DNA from: CAIMZW01 sp037142435
GTDB taxonomy: Bacteria > Actinomycetota > Actinomycetes > Nanopelagicales > Nanopelagicaceae
DNA length: 26,781 nucleotides
Reading direction: 5' to 3'
Assembly (NCBI GenBank): GCA_037142435.1
Contig: JBAXAO010000015.1
Location: forward strand, 1-26,781
The notes below the pieces were generated by a model. It had not been told where the DNA came from. It was given only the letters and a program-made list of their open reading frames with translations, and ran no database searches. This document shows positions 6,374 through 14,452 of this stretch, piece after piece; within the stretch, counting starts at the first letter, position 1; every line of letters begins with the position of its first letter. The translations under genes were made by a program, and so were the position numbers.

Positions 6374-8290
6374 CTAAATCGCGTAAGGGTCTATGCGCAC
6401 GGAAAATGGTGCCAATGCCTTAATGCTGCGTAATCGACGCAAATCCAGTAAGAAATCGGAGAGATTTTGCCCGTGGGCAACTTCAGCTCGCAAAATGAGT
6501 TTGGAACTCTCCCCCTCCGCCGAGACCGGACCCAAAACCTCGAATCTTTCTTCCTCTTTGAGAACTTGGAAAAGCTTGGAGATCTCCCCTTGTGGTCCTT
6601 GGATAGTGGCCATTCTGTAGAAGGGCGGAAATCTCACTTGTAGACGTTGAGACAAGGTTCGGTCGATGTACATTTGGAAATTTCTTGACGATATAGCCTG
6701 AACAACCGGATGGCTGCCCTCGAGCGAGAGAAAGATTTCTCCGTCATCTTTCACCAGACTAGAAGCTCGCAACCATCGGGAAAGTGCAATCTCGTCGGAA
6801 CGTAGTTCGATTCGGTTGAAATTCAATTCCCCATCAAGAAATACCGCCGCCGAATATTCACCATCTGGCTCGCAACCTAAAGTAGCAACTGCCAACACCC
6901 GACCCGCTGGCTTGGTATCAATACGATGGGTGGATGTAGAGGAGATCACTTGTACTCCGGGGAAAGCTTTGCCCAATTCTTGAGCAATTCTACTTGCTCC
7001 GCGACCGACCATTCGGATCTTGGATTCTCCACACCAAGTGCAACTCCAGTCCAGATAGCTCTTGGAGCAAAGAGAGCAACTGGGAGCTTTGCCTACATCG
7101 TCAATGTGCAATTTTCCGCCACAAGAGCAGAGGGCAATGTTTCGGCATTTTTGACAGAGAAAGCCATTTATATAGCCTGGAGTCGAAGTGGTGACAAGGA
7201 CTGAGCCGGTGCGTAAGCCGTCATGGATTGTTTGTGAGTATTTTCGATGTCCGCCATCGAAAGTTATTCGCGGACGGATAGGTCTTTGCGGTACCAACGC
7301 TTCCATCCATCCACTCGATACCAATCTGGCAATTTCCAGCGAAGGAAACGCGGAGATGAAAATTAAGGAATGCTCCGATGCTCGAAGCAAAGCAACGTCA
7401 CGGACATTCCACCCCGGAGCGCGCCTGTCATACGTTGACTCGTCCAAGTCATCTAAGACGATAATCGTTGATGCTTCGGGCAACGTAGTAAATACGGAGC
7501 TGCGTGTCCCCAAAATCAAAGTAGGTGTTTCAAGATTTGCGATGAGAAAATTCAAATATCTCTGGCTCTTACTTAGGTGGGTGCCGAGAACGAGTGGAAC
7601 TGTTCCGGTTTTGTGATGAATTTCAAGAGAAAGGAGTTCGATATCTTTTTGGTCAGGTACCACGATTAAAGTATGTGATACGTGACTGCGTAGTTCGAGA
7701 ATTTGGGCTATCGCCTTATAAGCACTGAGTCCAGCGCCAAGTTGTACCGAAATTCTCGAGATTGACTTCGTCTGCAACTTCTCTTTTTCCAGGGCGGAAA
7801 AGATGCTTTTGAATTTTGGATCGTGGGTCTGTGATTCGGCCAAGGGAACAGAATCAAAGTTATGTGTGCTGAAGGCACGCTCTGCGGAAGCGCTTCGATC
7901 TGGGAGCGCCGCAGGCAAAAGCTCGAGGATCGAAGAACCGTAGCGAAGGGCGAGAGCATGTAGGAGTTCGAGCAATGGTGGTGTGAGTATTGGCAAAGAG
8001 GAAATCACGCCATCGAGGTATTTAAGTTGTGAAAGTGCATCGGAAAGAGGATTGAACTCTCTCCTGCTAATGATGTAACCCTGGGTCGCTCGCCCAGAGA
8101 AATCCACCTTCACCAAAGATCCGACAACAGCATTAGTGGATTCGGAGTGTGGTACTAAGTAGTCGTAGGTTCCATCCAAGTGAAAGACGGAACTGATGAC
8201 CAATACCTGTGCGACCGGCGCTTGGGTCGCTATCTCCGGCTTCTGCTTGCTTTTTTGGCTTTTTAACCGAAGTGGCTTTACCTGAGCCAC
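6374..8290 (-). CDS. priA: PriA-like primosomal protein N', helicase motifs degenerate
   Basis: PriA recognises stalled forks and reloads the replisome. This 638-residue protein keeps the N-terminal DNA-binding domain (about 25-125), the GTRSSVF segment (261-267) and eight cysteines of the two zinc sites (379, 382, 388, 390, 405, 408, 417, 420). The ATPase motifs are gone: around residues 182-190, where the P-loop should be, it reads VQLGAGLSA, and the DEEH box near 280-283 reads DDLD. Actinobacterial PriA proteins are known to lack helicase residues, so this probably acts as a structural restart factor. It starts with GTG at 8290, with AAAAGG about 10 nt upstream, 6 nt after metK. Confidence 0.88.
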   Translation of the reverse strand: MAQVKPLRLKSQKSKQKPEIATQAPVAQVLVISSVFHLDGTYDYLVPHSESTNAVVGSLVKVDFSGRATQGYIISRREFNPLSDALSQLKYLDGVISSLPILTPPLLELLHALALRYGSSILELLPAALPDRSASAERAFSTHNFDSVPLAESQTHDPKFKSIFSALEKEKLQTKSISRISVQLGAGLSAYKAIAQILELRSHVSHTLIVVPDQKDIELLSLEIHHKTGTVPLVLGTHLSKSQRYLNFLIANLETPTLILGTRSSVFTTLPEASTIIVLDDLDESTYDRRAPGWNVRDVALLRASEHSLIFISAFPSLEIARLVSSGWMEALVPQRPIRPRITFDGGHRKYSQTIHDGLRTGSVLVTTSTPGYINGFLCQKCRNIALCSCGGKLHIDDVGKAPSCSLCSKSYLDWSCTWCGESKIRMVGRGASRIAQELGKAFPGVQVISSTSTHRIDTKPAGRVLAVATLGCEPDGEYSAAVFLDGELNFNRIELRSDEIALSRWLRASSLVKDDGEIFLSLEGSHPVVQAISSRNFQMYIDRTLSQRLQVRFPPFYRMATIQGPQGEISKLFQVLKEEERFEVLGPVSAEGESSKLILRAEVAHGQNLSDFLLDLRRLRSIKALAPFSVRIDPYAI

Positions 8291-8296
8291 GAGTAT

Positions 8297-9490
8297 CTAA
8301 CCTTTTACGGCTTGCTGCAGGGATTCTGCCCGGTCGGTACGTTCCCAGGTAAATTCGGGCAATTCTCGTCCAAAATGACCGTAGCTGGCAGTGAGTGAAT
8401 AAATTGGGCGCAATAGATCCAAATCGCGAATTATTGCGGCCGGACGCAAATCAAAGACGCTGTTTATAGCATCGGATATCTGTTCAACCGGCACCTTCTC
8501 TGTACCGAAAGTTTCGACAAATAGTCCAACCGGTTGAGCTTTACCAATGGCGTAAGCAATCTGGACTTCGCAGCGAGTTGCCAATCCGCTGGCAACCACA
8601 TTCTTGGCTACCCAACGCATCGCATATGCCGCAGAACGATCTACTTTCGATGGATCCTTCCCTGAGAAGGCTCCCCCTCCATGTCTTGCCATTCCACCAT
8701 ATGTATCGACGATTATCTTTCGGCCTGTCAATCCAGCATCACCCATAGGACCACCAATCACAAAACGCCCGGTCGGATTAATGAGAGCGCGAACCTGTGA
8801 AGTGTCAATATTTAGATCCGCAATCACGGGATTAATGACTAGATTGAGAATGTCTGGGGTTAAATGCGAATCCAGATCGACCTCCGGAGAGTGCTGAGAG
8901 GAAATAACGATCGTGTTTAACGCAACAGCTTTGCCATGTTGATATTCAATCGTGACTTGGGTTTTTCCATCTGGACGAAGATAAGGAATCGATTCATTCT
9001 TTCGCACCAAAGCCAATTGTTGGGAAAGCCTGTGAGCCAAGGAGATCGGAAGTGGCATGAGCTCGGCGGTGTCATCACATGCATAACCAAACATGAGACC
9101 TTGATCTCCTGCTCCTTGAAGATCGAGAGGATCTTGCGAAGAGGAGACCCGACTTTCAAATGCAGAATCGACACCTTGAGCGATATCTTGAGATTGCTGA
9201 CCTATGGAGAGGGATACTCCACAGGAGTTTCCATCAAAACCTTTATCAGAGGAGTTATAGCCAATTCGCAATACGGTATCTCGTACGATGCTCATGACAT
9301 CGGCATAACCATTAGTGGTGACCTCGCCCGCCACGTGCACTTGACCGGTCGTTATGAGAGTTTCGACAGCGACACGGCTAGCACTGTCTTGACTAAGAAG
9401 TGAATCGAGAATTGCATCTGAAATTTGATCTGCCATCTTATCTGGATGACCTTCAGTTACAGATTCTGATGTAAAGAGACGTTTACTCAT
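8297..9490 (-). CDS. metK: S-adenosylmethionine synthase MetK
   Basis: MetK makes S-adenosylmethionine from methionine and ATP. The 397-residue protein has the normal length. It shows SVTEGHPDK at 10-18 (His15 and Asp17 at the active site), the signature GAGDQG at 126-131 and the phosphate-binding loop GGGAFSGKD at 271-279. It overlaps the end of coaBC by 8 nt and is followed by priA after 6 nt. The coaBC-metK-priA order is standard in actinobacteria. No SAM riboswitch is visible, as expected for a gene overlapping its upstream neighbour. Confidence 0.98.
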   Translation of the reverse strand: MSKRLFTSESVTEGHPDKMADQISDAILDSLLSQDSASRVAVETLITTGQVHVAGEVTTNGYADVMSIVRDTVLRIGYNSSDKGFDGNSCGVSLSIGQQSQDIAQGVDSAFESRVSSSQDPLDLQGAGDQGLMFGYACDDTAELMPLPISLAHRLSQQLALVRKNESIPYLRPDGKTQVTIEYQHGKAVALNTIVISSQHSPEVDLDSHLTPDILNLVINPVIADLNIDTSQVRALINPTGRFVIGGPMGDAGLTGRKIIVDTYGGMARHGGGAFSGKDPSKVDRSAAYAMRWVAKNVVASGLATRCEVQIAYAIGKAQPVGLFVETFGTEKVPVEQISDAINSVFDLRPAAIIRDLDLLRPIYSLTASYGHFGRELPEFTWERTDRAESLQQAVKG

Positions 9491-10694
9491 TGACGTAACC
9501 TAACTTAAGAGCCACTTCATCGAGAAGTTTGGTGGCTAGCGTTTCCTTCAATTCGTGGTTAATTGGGATGGCTCGCCCATCGCTGATGAGAAGTACGCCA
9601 TCGGTATATCTCTCGCCAAAAATTGCACCTTCGGAAACATCGTTAACATAAAGAATATCTACGCCTTTGGCAGTGAGTTTGGCCAAGCCCTTTTCTTGAA
9701 TATTGTTGCCAGTCTCAGCTGCGAATCCGACTATCACTTGGTGGGCCCGCTTAGTATCGACGATTCCTCTGAGAAGATCCGGGTTGCGAACGAGTTGGAT
9801 TTCAGTAAGGGACTCTTTGGAAATCTTCTCAGACGAGTTGTGTAATGGCCTGGCATCTGCAACTGCGGCACTCATAATAATTACATCACTGTCGCTCCCA
9901 AATTGTTGGAGCAAGCTCTGCATTTGCTCGGCTCGTTCGACATGGAAAGTTTCGACACCGTCGATATCTGGCAAGCTCACGTTGGCGCTAATGATTCTCA
10001 CTTTTGCTCCACGGGTAGCGGCCGCCCAAGCGAGGGCATAACCCTGTAATCCAGAAGATCGGTTTCCGATAAAGCGAACTGGATCAATCGGCTCTCGGGT
10101 GCCGCCGGCGGTAATTAAGATCGAGCGACCAATCAAATCCGCCTTGGAATGAAGTACATCATCAATTTCATCGATAATGCGTGAGCTTTCGGGAAAACGT
10201 CCAACTCCTGAATCTTCACCCGTCAACCGGCCATCATCTGGATCCAAGACAACGATGCCGCGCTGGCGTAGCTTGGTGACATTGGCCTGCGTTGCAGGGT
10301 TAAGCCACATTTGTGGATGCATGGCTGGTACGAGAATTTTGGGCGCATCCGAGGCGATGAAAACGTTAGTTAAGTAATCGTCCGCCCTACCCCCAGCCAA
10401 GCGCGCCAGTAAATCGGCGGTTGTTGGTGCGATGATAATCAGATCGCTTCGTGTTGCGGTGGCAATATGCGGAACTTGATGGACGTTATTCCAGAGCTCG
10501 CTCTGCACGGGTCTTCCGGAAAGAGCTTCCCACGTGGCCGAGCCAACGAAGTTGAGGCTGGCCTTGGTAGGAATGACAGTGACTAGGAAGCCACGCTCTT
10601 TGAGTCGACGAAGTAAATCGCAAGCCTTATAGGCGGCAATTCCCGCACCTACGCCGAGAACGATCTCTCGACCACGCGGATAGGACTCGATCAA
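9483..10694 (-). CDS. coaBC: bifunctional phosphopantothenoylcysteine decarboxylase/synthetase CoaBC (Dfp)
   Basis: CoaBC adds cysteine to 4'-phosphopantothenate (CoaB part) and decarboxylates the product (CoaC part) in coenzyme A synthesis. The flavin-binding CoaC domain covers about 1-180, with the GVGAGIAAYKA start, catalytic His76 in VPHI and PAMHPQMW at 123-130. The PAMH form, rather than PAMN, is usual in actinobacteria. The CoaB domain follows from about 190 with TAGGTREPID, NRSSG at 211-215 and the MSAAVAD segment. The start is a TTG at 10694; no better start gives a complete N-terminal strand. It lies 24 nt after rpoZ. Confidence 0.96.
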   Translation of the reverse strand: MIESYPRGREIVLGVGAGIAAYKACDLLRRLKERGFLVTVIPTKASLNFVGSATWEALSGRPVQSELWNNVHQVPHIATATRSDLIIIAPTTADLLARLAGGRADDYLTNVFIASDAPKILVPAMHPQMWLNPATQANVTKLRQRGIVVLDPDDGRLTGEDSGVGRFPESSRIIDEIDDVLHSKADLIGRSILITAGGTREPIDPVRFIGNRSSGLQGYALAWAAATRGAKVRIISANVSLPDIDGVETFHVERAEQMQSLLQQFGSDSDVIIMSAAVADARPLHNSSEKISKESLTEIQLVRNPDLLRGIVDTKRAHQVIVGFAAETGNNIQEKGLAKLTAKGVDILYVNDVSEGAIFGERYTDGVLLISDGRAIPINHELKETLATKLLDEVALKLGYVNE

Positions 10695-10718
10695 GTCAGT
10701 TCTCGAGAGAATCGAGTA

Positions 10719-10988
10719 TTAGGCGACCTCTGGAGCCTTAGGTTCCAGATTTTCAATAGTAAGTAATCCTTCGTTAATTTCGCGAAGAGCAATCGAGAGT
10801 GGCTTCTCATGGACGTAAGTGTCAACCAAAGGTCCGACATATTCCAGCAGGCCCTCGCCCAACTGGGAGTAGTAGGCATTGATCTGACGGGCGCGCTTTG
10901 CCGCGTACAGAACCAAGCTGTACTTGGAGCCGGCCTTATCCAAGAGTTCATCGATCGGTGGATTGGTAATGCCATCCATTGTTGTCAT
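10719..10988 (-). CDS. rpoZ: RNA polymerase omega subunit
   Basis: Omega helps assemble RNA polymerase by chaperoning the beta-prime subunit. The 89-residue protein has the family core, with ITNPPIDELLDKAGSKYSLV near the N-terminus, the conserved AAKRARQIN helix (29-37), and the KPLSIALREI region near 62-71. The ATG at 10988 has a strong Shine-Dalgarno (AGAGGAG) about 7 nt upstream. The 89-nt gap from gmk is one of the longer gaps in this operon and contains an AT-rich stretch (AATTAATTATTACTAATG) that could hold an internal promoter, although no clear -35/-10 pair is seen. The gmk-rpoZ-coaBC order is typical of actinobacteria. Confidence 0.96.
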   Translation of the reverse strand: MTTMDGITNPPIDELLDKAGSKYSLVLYAAKRARQINAYYSQLGEGLLEYVGPLVDTYVHEKPLSIALREINEGLLTIENLEPKAPEVA

Positions 10989-11077
10989 CGAAAAGCTCCT
11001 CTTTTTGCGTGCATTAGTAATAATTAATTGCCGAAAGTGCAGGTAACGATCCTTGCAAACCTAGACCGATCAACTGA

Positions 11078-11956
11078 TCAACGAGCAGTCGCCAAGGATA
11101 CCAGTTGCTCGAGTACCTGCTCGACCTGATGATTTACCAAAATATGGTCAAATTCGTCGGCGGCGGCCATTTCGGCCTCTGCTAGGGCCAATCGAGCGGC
11201 CTGTCGTTCGGGGGTGTCGGTCCCCCGTTGGTGGAGTCTGGAGGCTAGCTCTTCCCAGGAAGGTGGAGATATGAAGACCATGAGGGCTGATGGATCGGCT
11301 TGGCGGACCTGTCTGGCTCCCTCAATCTCAATCTCAAGCAAGACGTGTTTTCCTAACTCTCGCCAGGATTCAATGGGAGCTTTCGGGGTTCCGTATCGCG
11401 CCCCGGCGAATGTTGCCCATTCAAGAAACTCTCCGCCAGCCACCATGCGATCGAAGTTCTCTTCAGTCAAAAAGAAGTAGTCCACTCCATCCTTTTCGTT
11501 GTGGCGAGGTGCGCGGGTGGTGGCAGAAATACTGATCCAAAAACGAGGGTCGGCCCGCAAGGCCGAAGTGATGGTGCTTTTCCCTACTCCACCTGGACCA
11601 GACATCACAACGAGAGCGCCCTTGGGGGAATCGATCTTGCTCAAAGAGAGTTCCTTTCGCAGGGCGGCAAGTTGGTGCTTTCCTAGTCCGCCAATTCTAC
11701 GCGATAACGAAATACCGGCCCGCCCCATAATTGCATCTGCTCGAATAGCGCCTACTCCGGGCACTGCTTTGAGAAGTTCGAGGACCTTCATGCGTTGGAT
11801 GGATGGCTTCGGATCCCACAACGCTGAAAAAAAGGAAACCTGTCCGTTCGCTAGCGCGGCTTTCACATCAGCACGGTCTCGGCGAGCCACGACCGCTGCT
11901 TGCCGGGCGCGAGCCTGGTCCTCTGCACTGCGCAGTGGTGGCGATTGTGAGTTCAT
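11078..11956 (-). CDS. gmk: fusion of actinobacterial integration host factor (mIHF) and guanylate kinase
   Basis: Two proteins that are separate neighbours in most actinobacteria are one 292-residue frame here. Residues 1-103 match mIHF, the nucleoid-associated DNA-binding protein: a basic N-terminal helix (about 12-36), a KVLELLKAVPGVGAIRA segment (57-73) with helix-hairpin-helix character, and RRIGGLGKHQLAALR (86-100). Residues 106-292 are a complete guanylate kinase (GMP + ATP to GDP + ADP). The P-loop is GPGGVGKST at 120-128, followed by SISATTRAPRHNEKDGVDYFF and the GARYGTP lid segment. No stop codon separates them. The ATG at 11956 has no Shine-Dalgarno. A well-placed AAAGGA and TTG at the junction could also start free kinase at 11644. 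rpoZ follows after 89 nt. Confidence 0.92.
   Translation of the reverse strand: MNSQSPPLRSAEDQARARQAAVVARRDRADVKAALANGQVSFFSALWDPKPSIQRMKVLELLKAVPGVGAIRADAIMGRAGISLSRRIGGLGKHQLAALRKELSLSKIDSPKGALVVMSGPGGVGKSTITSALRADPRFWISISATTRAPRHNEKDGVDYFFLTEENFDRMVAGGEFLEWATFAGARYGTPKAPIESWRELGKHVLLEIEIEGARQVRQADPSALMVFISPPSWEELASRLHQRGTDTPERQAARLALAEAEMAAADEFDHILVNHQVEQVLEQLVSLATAR
11642..11657 (-). promoter_or_regulatory. possible internal ribosome binding site and TTG start for free guanylate kinase
   Basis: On the minus strand AAAGGA (11657-11652) is followed by 7 nt and an in-frame TTG (11644-11642, Leu105 of the fusion). The spacing is right for a Shine-Dalgarno. Starting there gives a 188-residue guanylate kinase beginning MSKIDSPKGALVVM, close to normal length. 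It lies right at the boundary between the mIHF and kinase domains. It may be a relic of the original gmk start or still be used to produce two products. Confidence 0.45.
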
Positions 11957-11972
11957 TTACGAAAAAACAAGC

Positions 11973-12671
11973 TTAAGAAATAAGTGGTTCTAATAAGCGG
12001 GCGGCGGCTTCTCGCATGGCTTGGCCCGAAGTAGCCCAGTGGGATGTAATCGGACGGCCGATGACCAAGAAGTTGGCACCTGATGTGATGGCTTCCAACG
12101 GAGTCATAGTGCGTTTTTGATCATCCGCAGAACTTTCTAATGGACGCACTCCTGGTGTGATCAATGAGATGTGGGTTGGAACGCCTTCACGAATTGCGGA
12201 AACTTCAAGAGGTGAACAGACAATGGAGGTTGCCCCGGCCGAAACTGCCAGTTGCGCCAGTTGTACGGCGCTCTTCACGCTGGACTCGGAAAAACCTACC
12301 TCACGCAGATCGTCTTCAGATAATGAAGTCAGAATCGTTACCGCAGTAATGGAAACTTCGGGAGCGGCGGCAACAGCCGCTGCCACCATGGCGCGACCAC
12401 CGCTTGCGTGAACCGTTAAAAACTTTGGCGAAATATCCAAAATGGAAGTAGTTGCTCCGGAGACAGTATTGGGAATGTCATGAAGTTTCAGATCGAGAAA
12501 GAGTTGGAAGTCTCCAGCCTGTCGAAGCGCACTTATTCCATCGCGACCGAATCTAAGGAAAAATTCGAGGCCAATTTTATAGACACCGATGGATTCACGC
12601 GTGAATTCAATCCAAGACTTAGCGGTATCGAGATCATCGGTATCAAGAGCTAAAATTAATGGTGACGCCAT
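11973..12671 (-). CDS. pyrF: orotidine 5'-phosphate decarboxylase PyrF (class I)
   Basis: PyrF decarboxylates OMP to UMP, the last step of pyrimidine synthesis. The 232-residue TIM-barrel protein has the catalytic FLDLKLHDIP at 58-67 (Asp60, Lys62, Asp65) and the C-terminal phosphate-binding ITPGVR and VIGRPIT segments. Its length and motifs fit the short class I enzyme rather than the longer form known from mycobacteria. The ATG at 12671 directly abuts the pyrD stop, and the fused mIHF-gmk gene starts 16 nt downstream. Orotate phosphoribosyltransferase (PyrE), which would supply OMP, is not in the window. Confidence 0.96.
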   Translation of the reverse strand: MASPLILALDTDDLDTAKSWIEFTRESIGVYKIGLEFFLRFGRDGISALRQAGDFQLFLDLKLHDIPNTVSGATTSILDISPKFLTVHASGGRAMVAAAVAAAPEVSITAVTILTSLSEDDLREVGFSESSVKSAVQLAQLAVSAGATSIVCSPLEVSAIREGVPTHISLITPGVRPLESSADDQKRTMTPLEAITSGANFLVIGRPITSHWATSGQAMREAAARLLEPLIS

Positions 12672-13604
12672 CTACTTCTCTTCTCTATGAGCATATCCAA
12701 CAGCTTCGGAAAAAGATGAAAACCCTCGCTCAACCAGCAACTTTTCGAGTTCGTTCTTAATATCCATTACCGCACTTGGATTTCCGAATGTGGCTGTGCC
12801 GACCGAGACTCCGGATGCACCTGCCAGAACAAGCTCGAGGGCGTCACGACCGTTTGACACGCCACCCATCCCCAAGATAACCGCATTCGGGATCCGGGAA
12901 CGAACTTGGTAGATCGCACGAACCGCAACTGGTCTAATTGCCGGGCCCGACAGCCCGCCGGTCTTTCCGGCCAATTTAGGTCGCATGGTGTTGAGGTCGA
13001 TGACCATTCCCAGCAAAGTGTTGATCAGGGCAAATGCATCTGCCCCCGCGGTTGCACAGACCTCGGCAATAGCGGCAATATCTGTAACATCAGGAGAGAG
13101 TTTGGCGATGATGGGCAAGGCAGGATTTAGATTTCGTTTAACGGCAGAAATGGCCGCGTGAGCTGTACCAGGATCGCATGAAAAAACTTGTCCCCGGTTT
13201 TCAACATTAGGACAGGAAATATTTACCTCGACTGCACTAATTCCGACAACGCCGTTCAAACGCTGGGAGAGGAGTGCGTAATCTTCAACTGTTTCACCCG
13301 CAATACTCACGATGATGTCCGCGCCTTGATCGACAAGCCAGGGAATATCTTTCTCGAGAAATAAATCTATGCCCGGACCTTGCAACCCAATGGAATTGAG
13401 CATGCCGCTAGGAGTCTCTGCCATGCGAGGTGTCGCGCGTCCAGAACGGGGTTTAAGCATGATGGATTTAGTTACTACAGCACCCAAATCTTTGAGGGGA
13501 AAGAATTGAGAAAGCTCCTTTCCTGATCCGGCGCAACCACTAGCAGTGAAGATGGGATTTTTAAAAGGTGCGTGCGAGAGCGAGGTGCGATAGTCGAAAG
13601 TCAT
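12672..13604 (-). CDS. pyrD: dihydroorotate dehydrogenase, class 1B catalytic subunit PyrD
   Basis: PyrD oxidises dihydroorotate to orotate with FMN. The 310-residue protein has the soluble class 1 features: catalytic Cys131 in NISCPN (128-133), Lys46 in TKSI, GMLNSIGLQGPG at 67-78, Lys168 in IAKLSP, and the FMN phosphate site GMGGVSNGRDA with GTATFGNP. There is no N-terminal membrane helix, as in class 2. The adjacent pyrK, overlapping by 4 nt, makes this a class 1B NAD-linked enzyme. It is followed directly by pyrF. Confidence 0.95.
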   Translation of the reverse strand: MTFDYRTSLSHAPFKNPIFTASGCAGSGKELSQFFPLKDLGAVVTKSIMLKPRSGRATPRMAETPSGMLNSIGLQGPGIDLFLEKDIPWLVDQGADIIVSIAGETVEDYALLSQRLNGVVGISAVEVNISCPNVENRGQVFSCDPGTAHAAISAVKRNLNPALPIIAKLSPDVTDIAAIAEVCATAGADAFALINTLLGMVIDLNTMRPKLAGKTGGLSGPAIRPVAVRAIYQVRSRIPNAVILGMGGVSNGRDALELVLAGASGVSVGTATFGNPSAVMDIKNELEKLLVERGFSSFSEAVGYAHREEK

Positions 13605-14452
13605 GATCTACCCCATGTTTCATCTGGGATTACTCCCTTTGAATTCCAAATGACCTTTTCGCCATCCACAACGGGACCTTTGATACAAGAACGTTCCATG
13701 CGCACCACTCCATCATCCCCTCTGATGGGAAGAACACATGTCATACAAACACCAATTCCGCACGCCATTGACTCTTCCACAGCGCATTGATGGACCAGAT
13801 CGTGTTCTTGCGCAATCTGCGAAATTGCTTGCAACATACCCATTGGCCCACACGAGTAAATAATTTCAATGTGATTCTCTGCGATCAGCTTGGGAAGGAA
13901 GTCGCTAACTTTTCCATGAAATCCAGCGCTTCCGTCATCTGTAGTGATGGTGAGTGAATTAACGGAACGTTTACCTTCAATTGGCGCATAGATTTTCCCG
14001 GCACTGGAAGCTCCCAAGACCATATCTACCCTGCAACCTCGAGATTTTAAGAGTTCAGCTAGCCCAAAGAGTGGCGCAGATCCGTAACCTCCCCCGACTA
14101 AAAGAGCCCTTACGGGTTCGGTAGGAATTCCGAAGGCCGTACCAAGAGGGCCTGTCAGCGAAACTTTGGAATGTACCGGAAGAGCTGTCAACCATCTGCT
14201 TCCGCCGCCGTGAGGCGCTACAACAAGTTCGATGACTCCCCCACTGGCGCCGCGGTCCATGGATCGGTGTATCGCAAAGGCTCGGCGAAGAACCATGGAA
14301 CTGTTCTCGCCACCCACAGAGATTGCGACGAAGTTGCCAGGCCGAGCATGTGTTGCGATGGTGCCGACCTCGAACACTATGTGATGGTATGCGCCAACTT
14401 TCTTATTGCTAATGATTTCAGCAGCGACTGTGGTGGCGAATCGGTTGATCAT
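13601..14452 (-). CDS. pyrK: dihydroorotate dehydrogenase electron-transfer subunit PyrK
   Basis: PyrK carries FAD and a [2Fe-2S] cluster and passes electrons from PyrD to NAD+. From the ATG at 14452 it has 283 residues. It shows the FAD-binding LRRAFAIH segment (about 55-62), an LLVGGGYGSAP nucleotide-binding loop (about 117-127), YSCGPMGML, and the cluster cysteines 231, 236, 239 and 256 in a C-x4-C-x2-C-x16-C pattern. The start at 14452 forms an ATGA overlap with the carB stop, favouring coupled translation. An ATG at 14464 would add 4 residues. It is transcribed just ahead of pyrD. Confidence 0.94.
   Translation of the reverse strand: MINRFATTVAAEIISNKKVGAYHHIVFEVGTIATHARPGNFVAISVGGENSSMVLRRAFAIHRSMDRGASGGVIELVVAPHGGGSRWLTALPVHSKVSLTGPLGTAFGIPTEPVRALLVGGGYGSAPLFGLAELLKSRGCRVDMVLGASSAGKIYAPIEGKRSVNSLTITTDDGSAGFHGKVSDFLPKLIAENHIEIIYSCGPMGMLQAISQIAQEHDLVHQCAVEESMACGIGVCMTCVLPIRGDDGVVRMERSCIKGPVVDGEKVIWNSKGVIPDETWGRS

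Noticed and set aside
10989..11077. AT-rich gap between mIHF-gmk and rpoZ as a definite promoter or small RNA
   Set aside because: It is AT-rich with several TA-containing hexamers, but no -35/-10 pair with proper spacing and no conserved RNA structure was recognised.
11957..11990. CTTA/TAAG hairpin and TTTTTT run between pyrF and the mIHF-gmk gene as a terminator
   Set aside because: The stem is only 4 bp of mostly A-T pairs, and essential genes follow within 16 nt.
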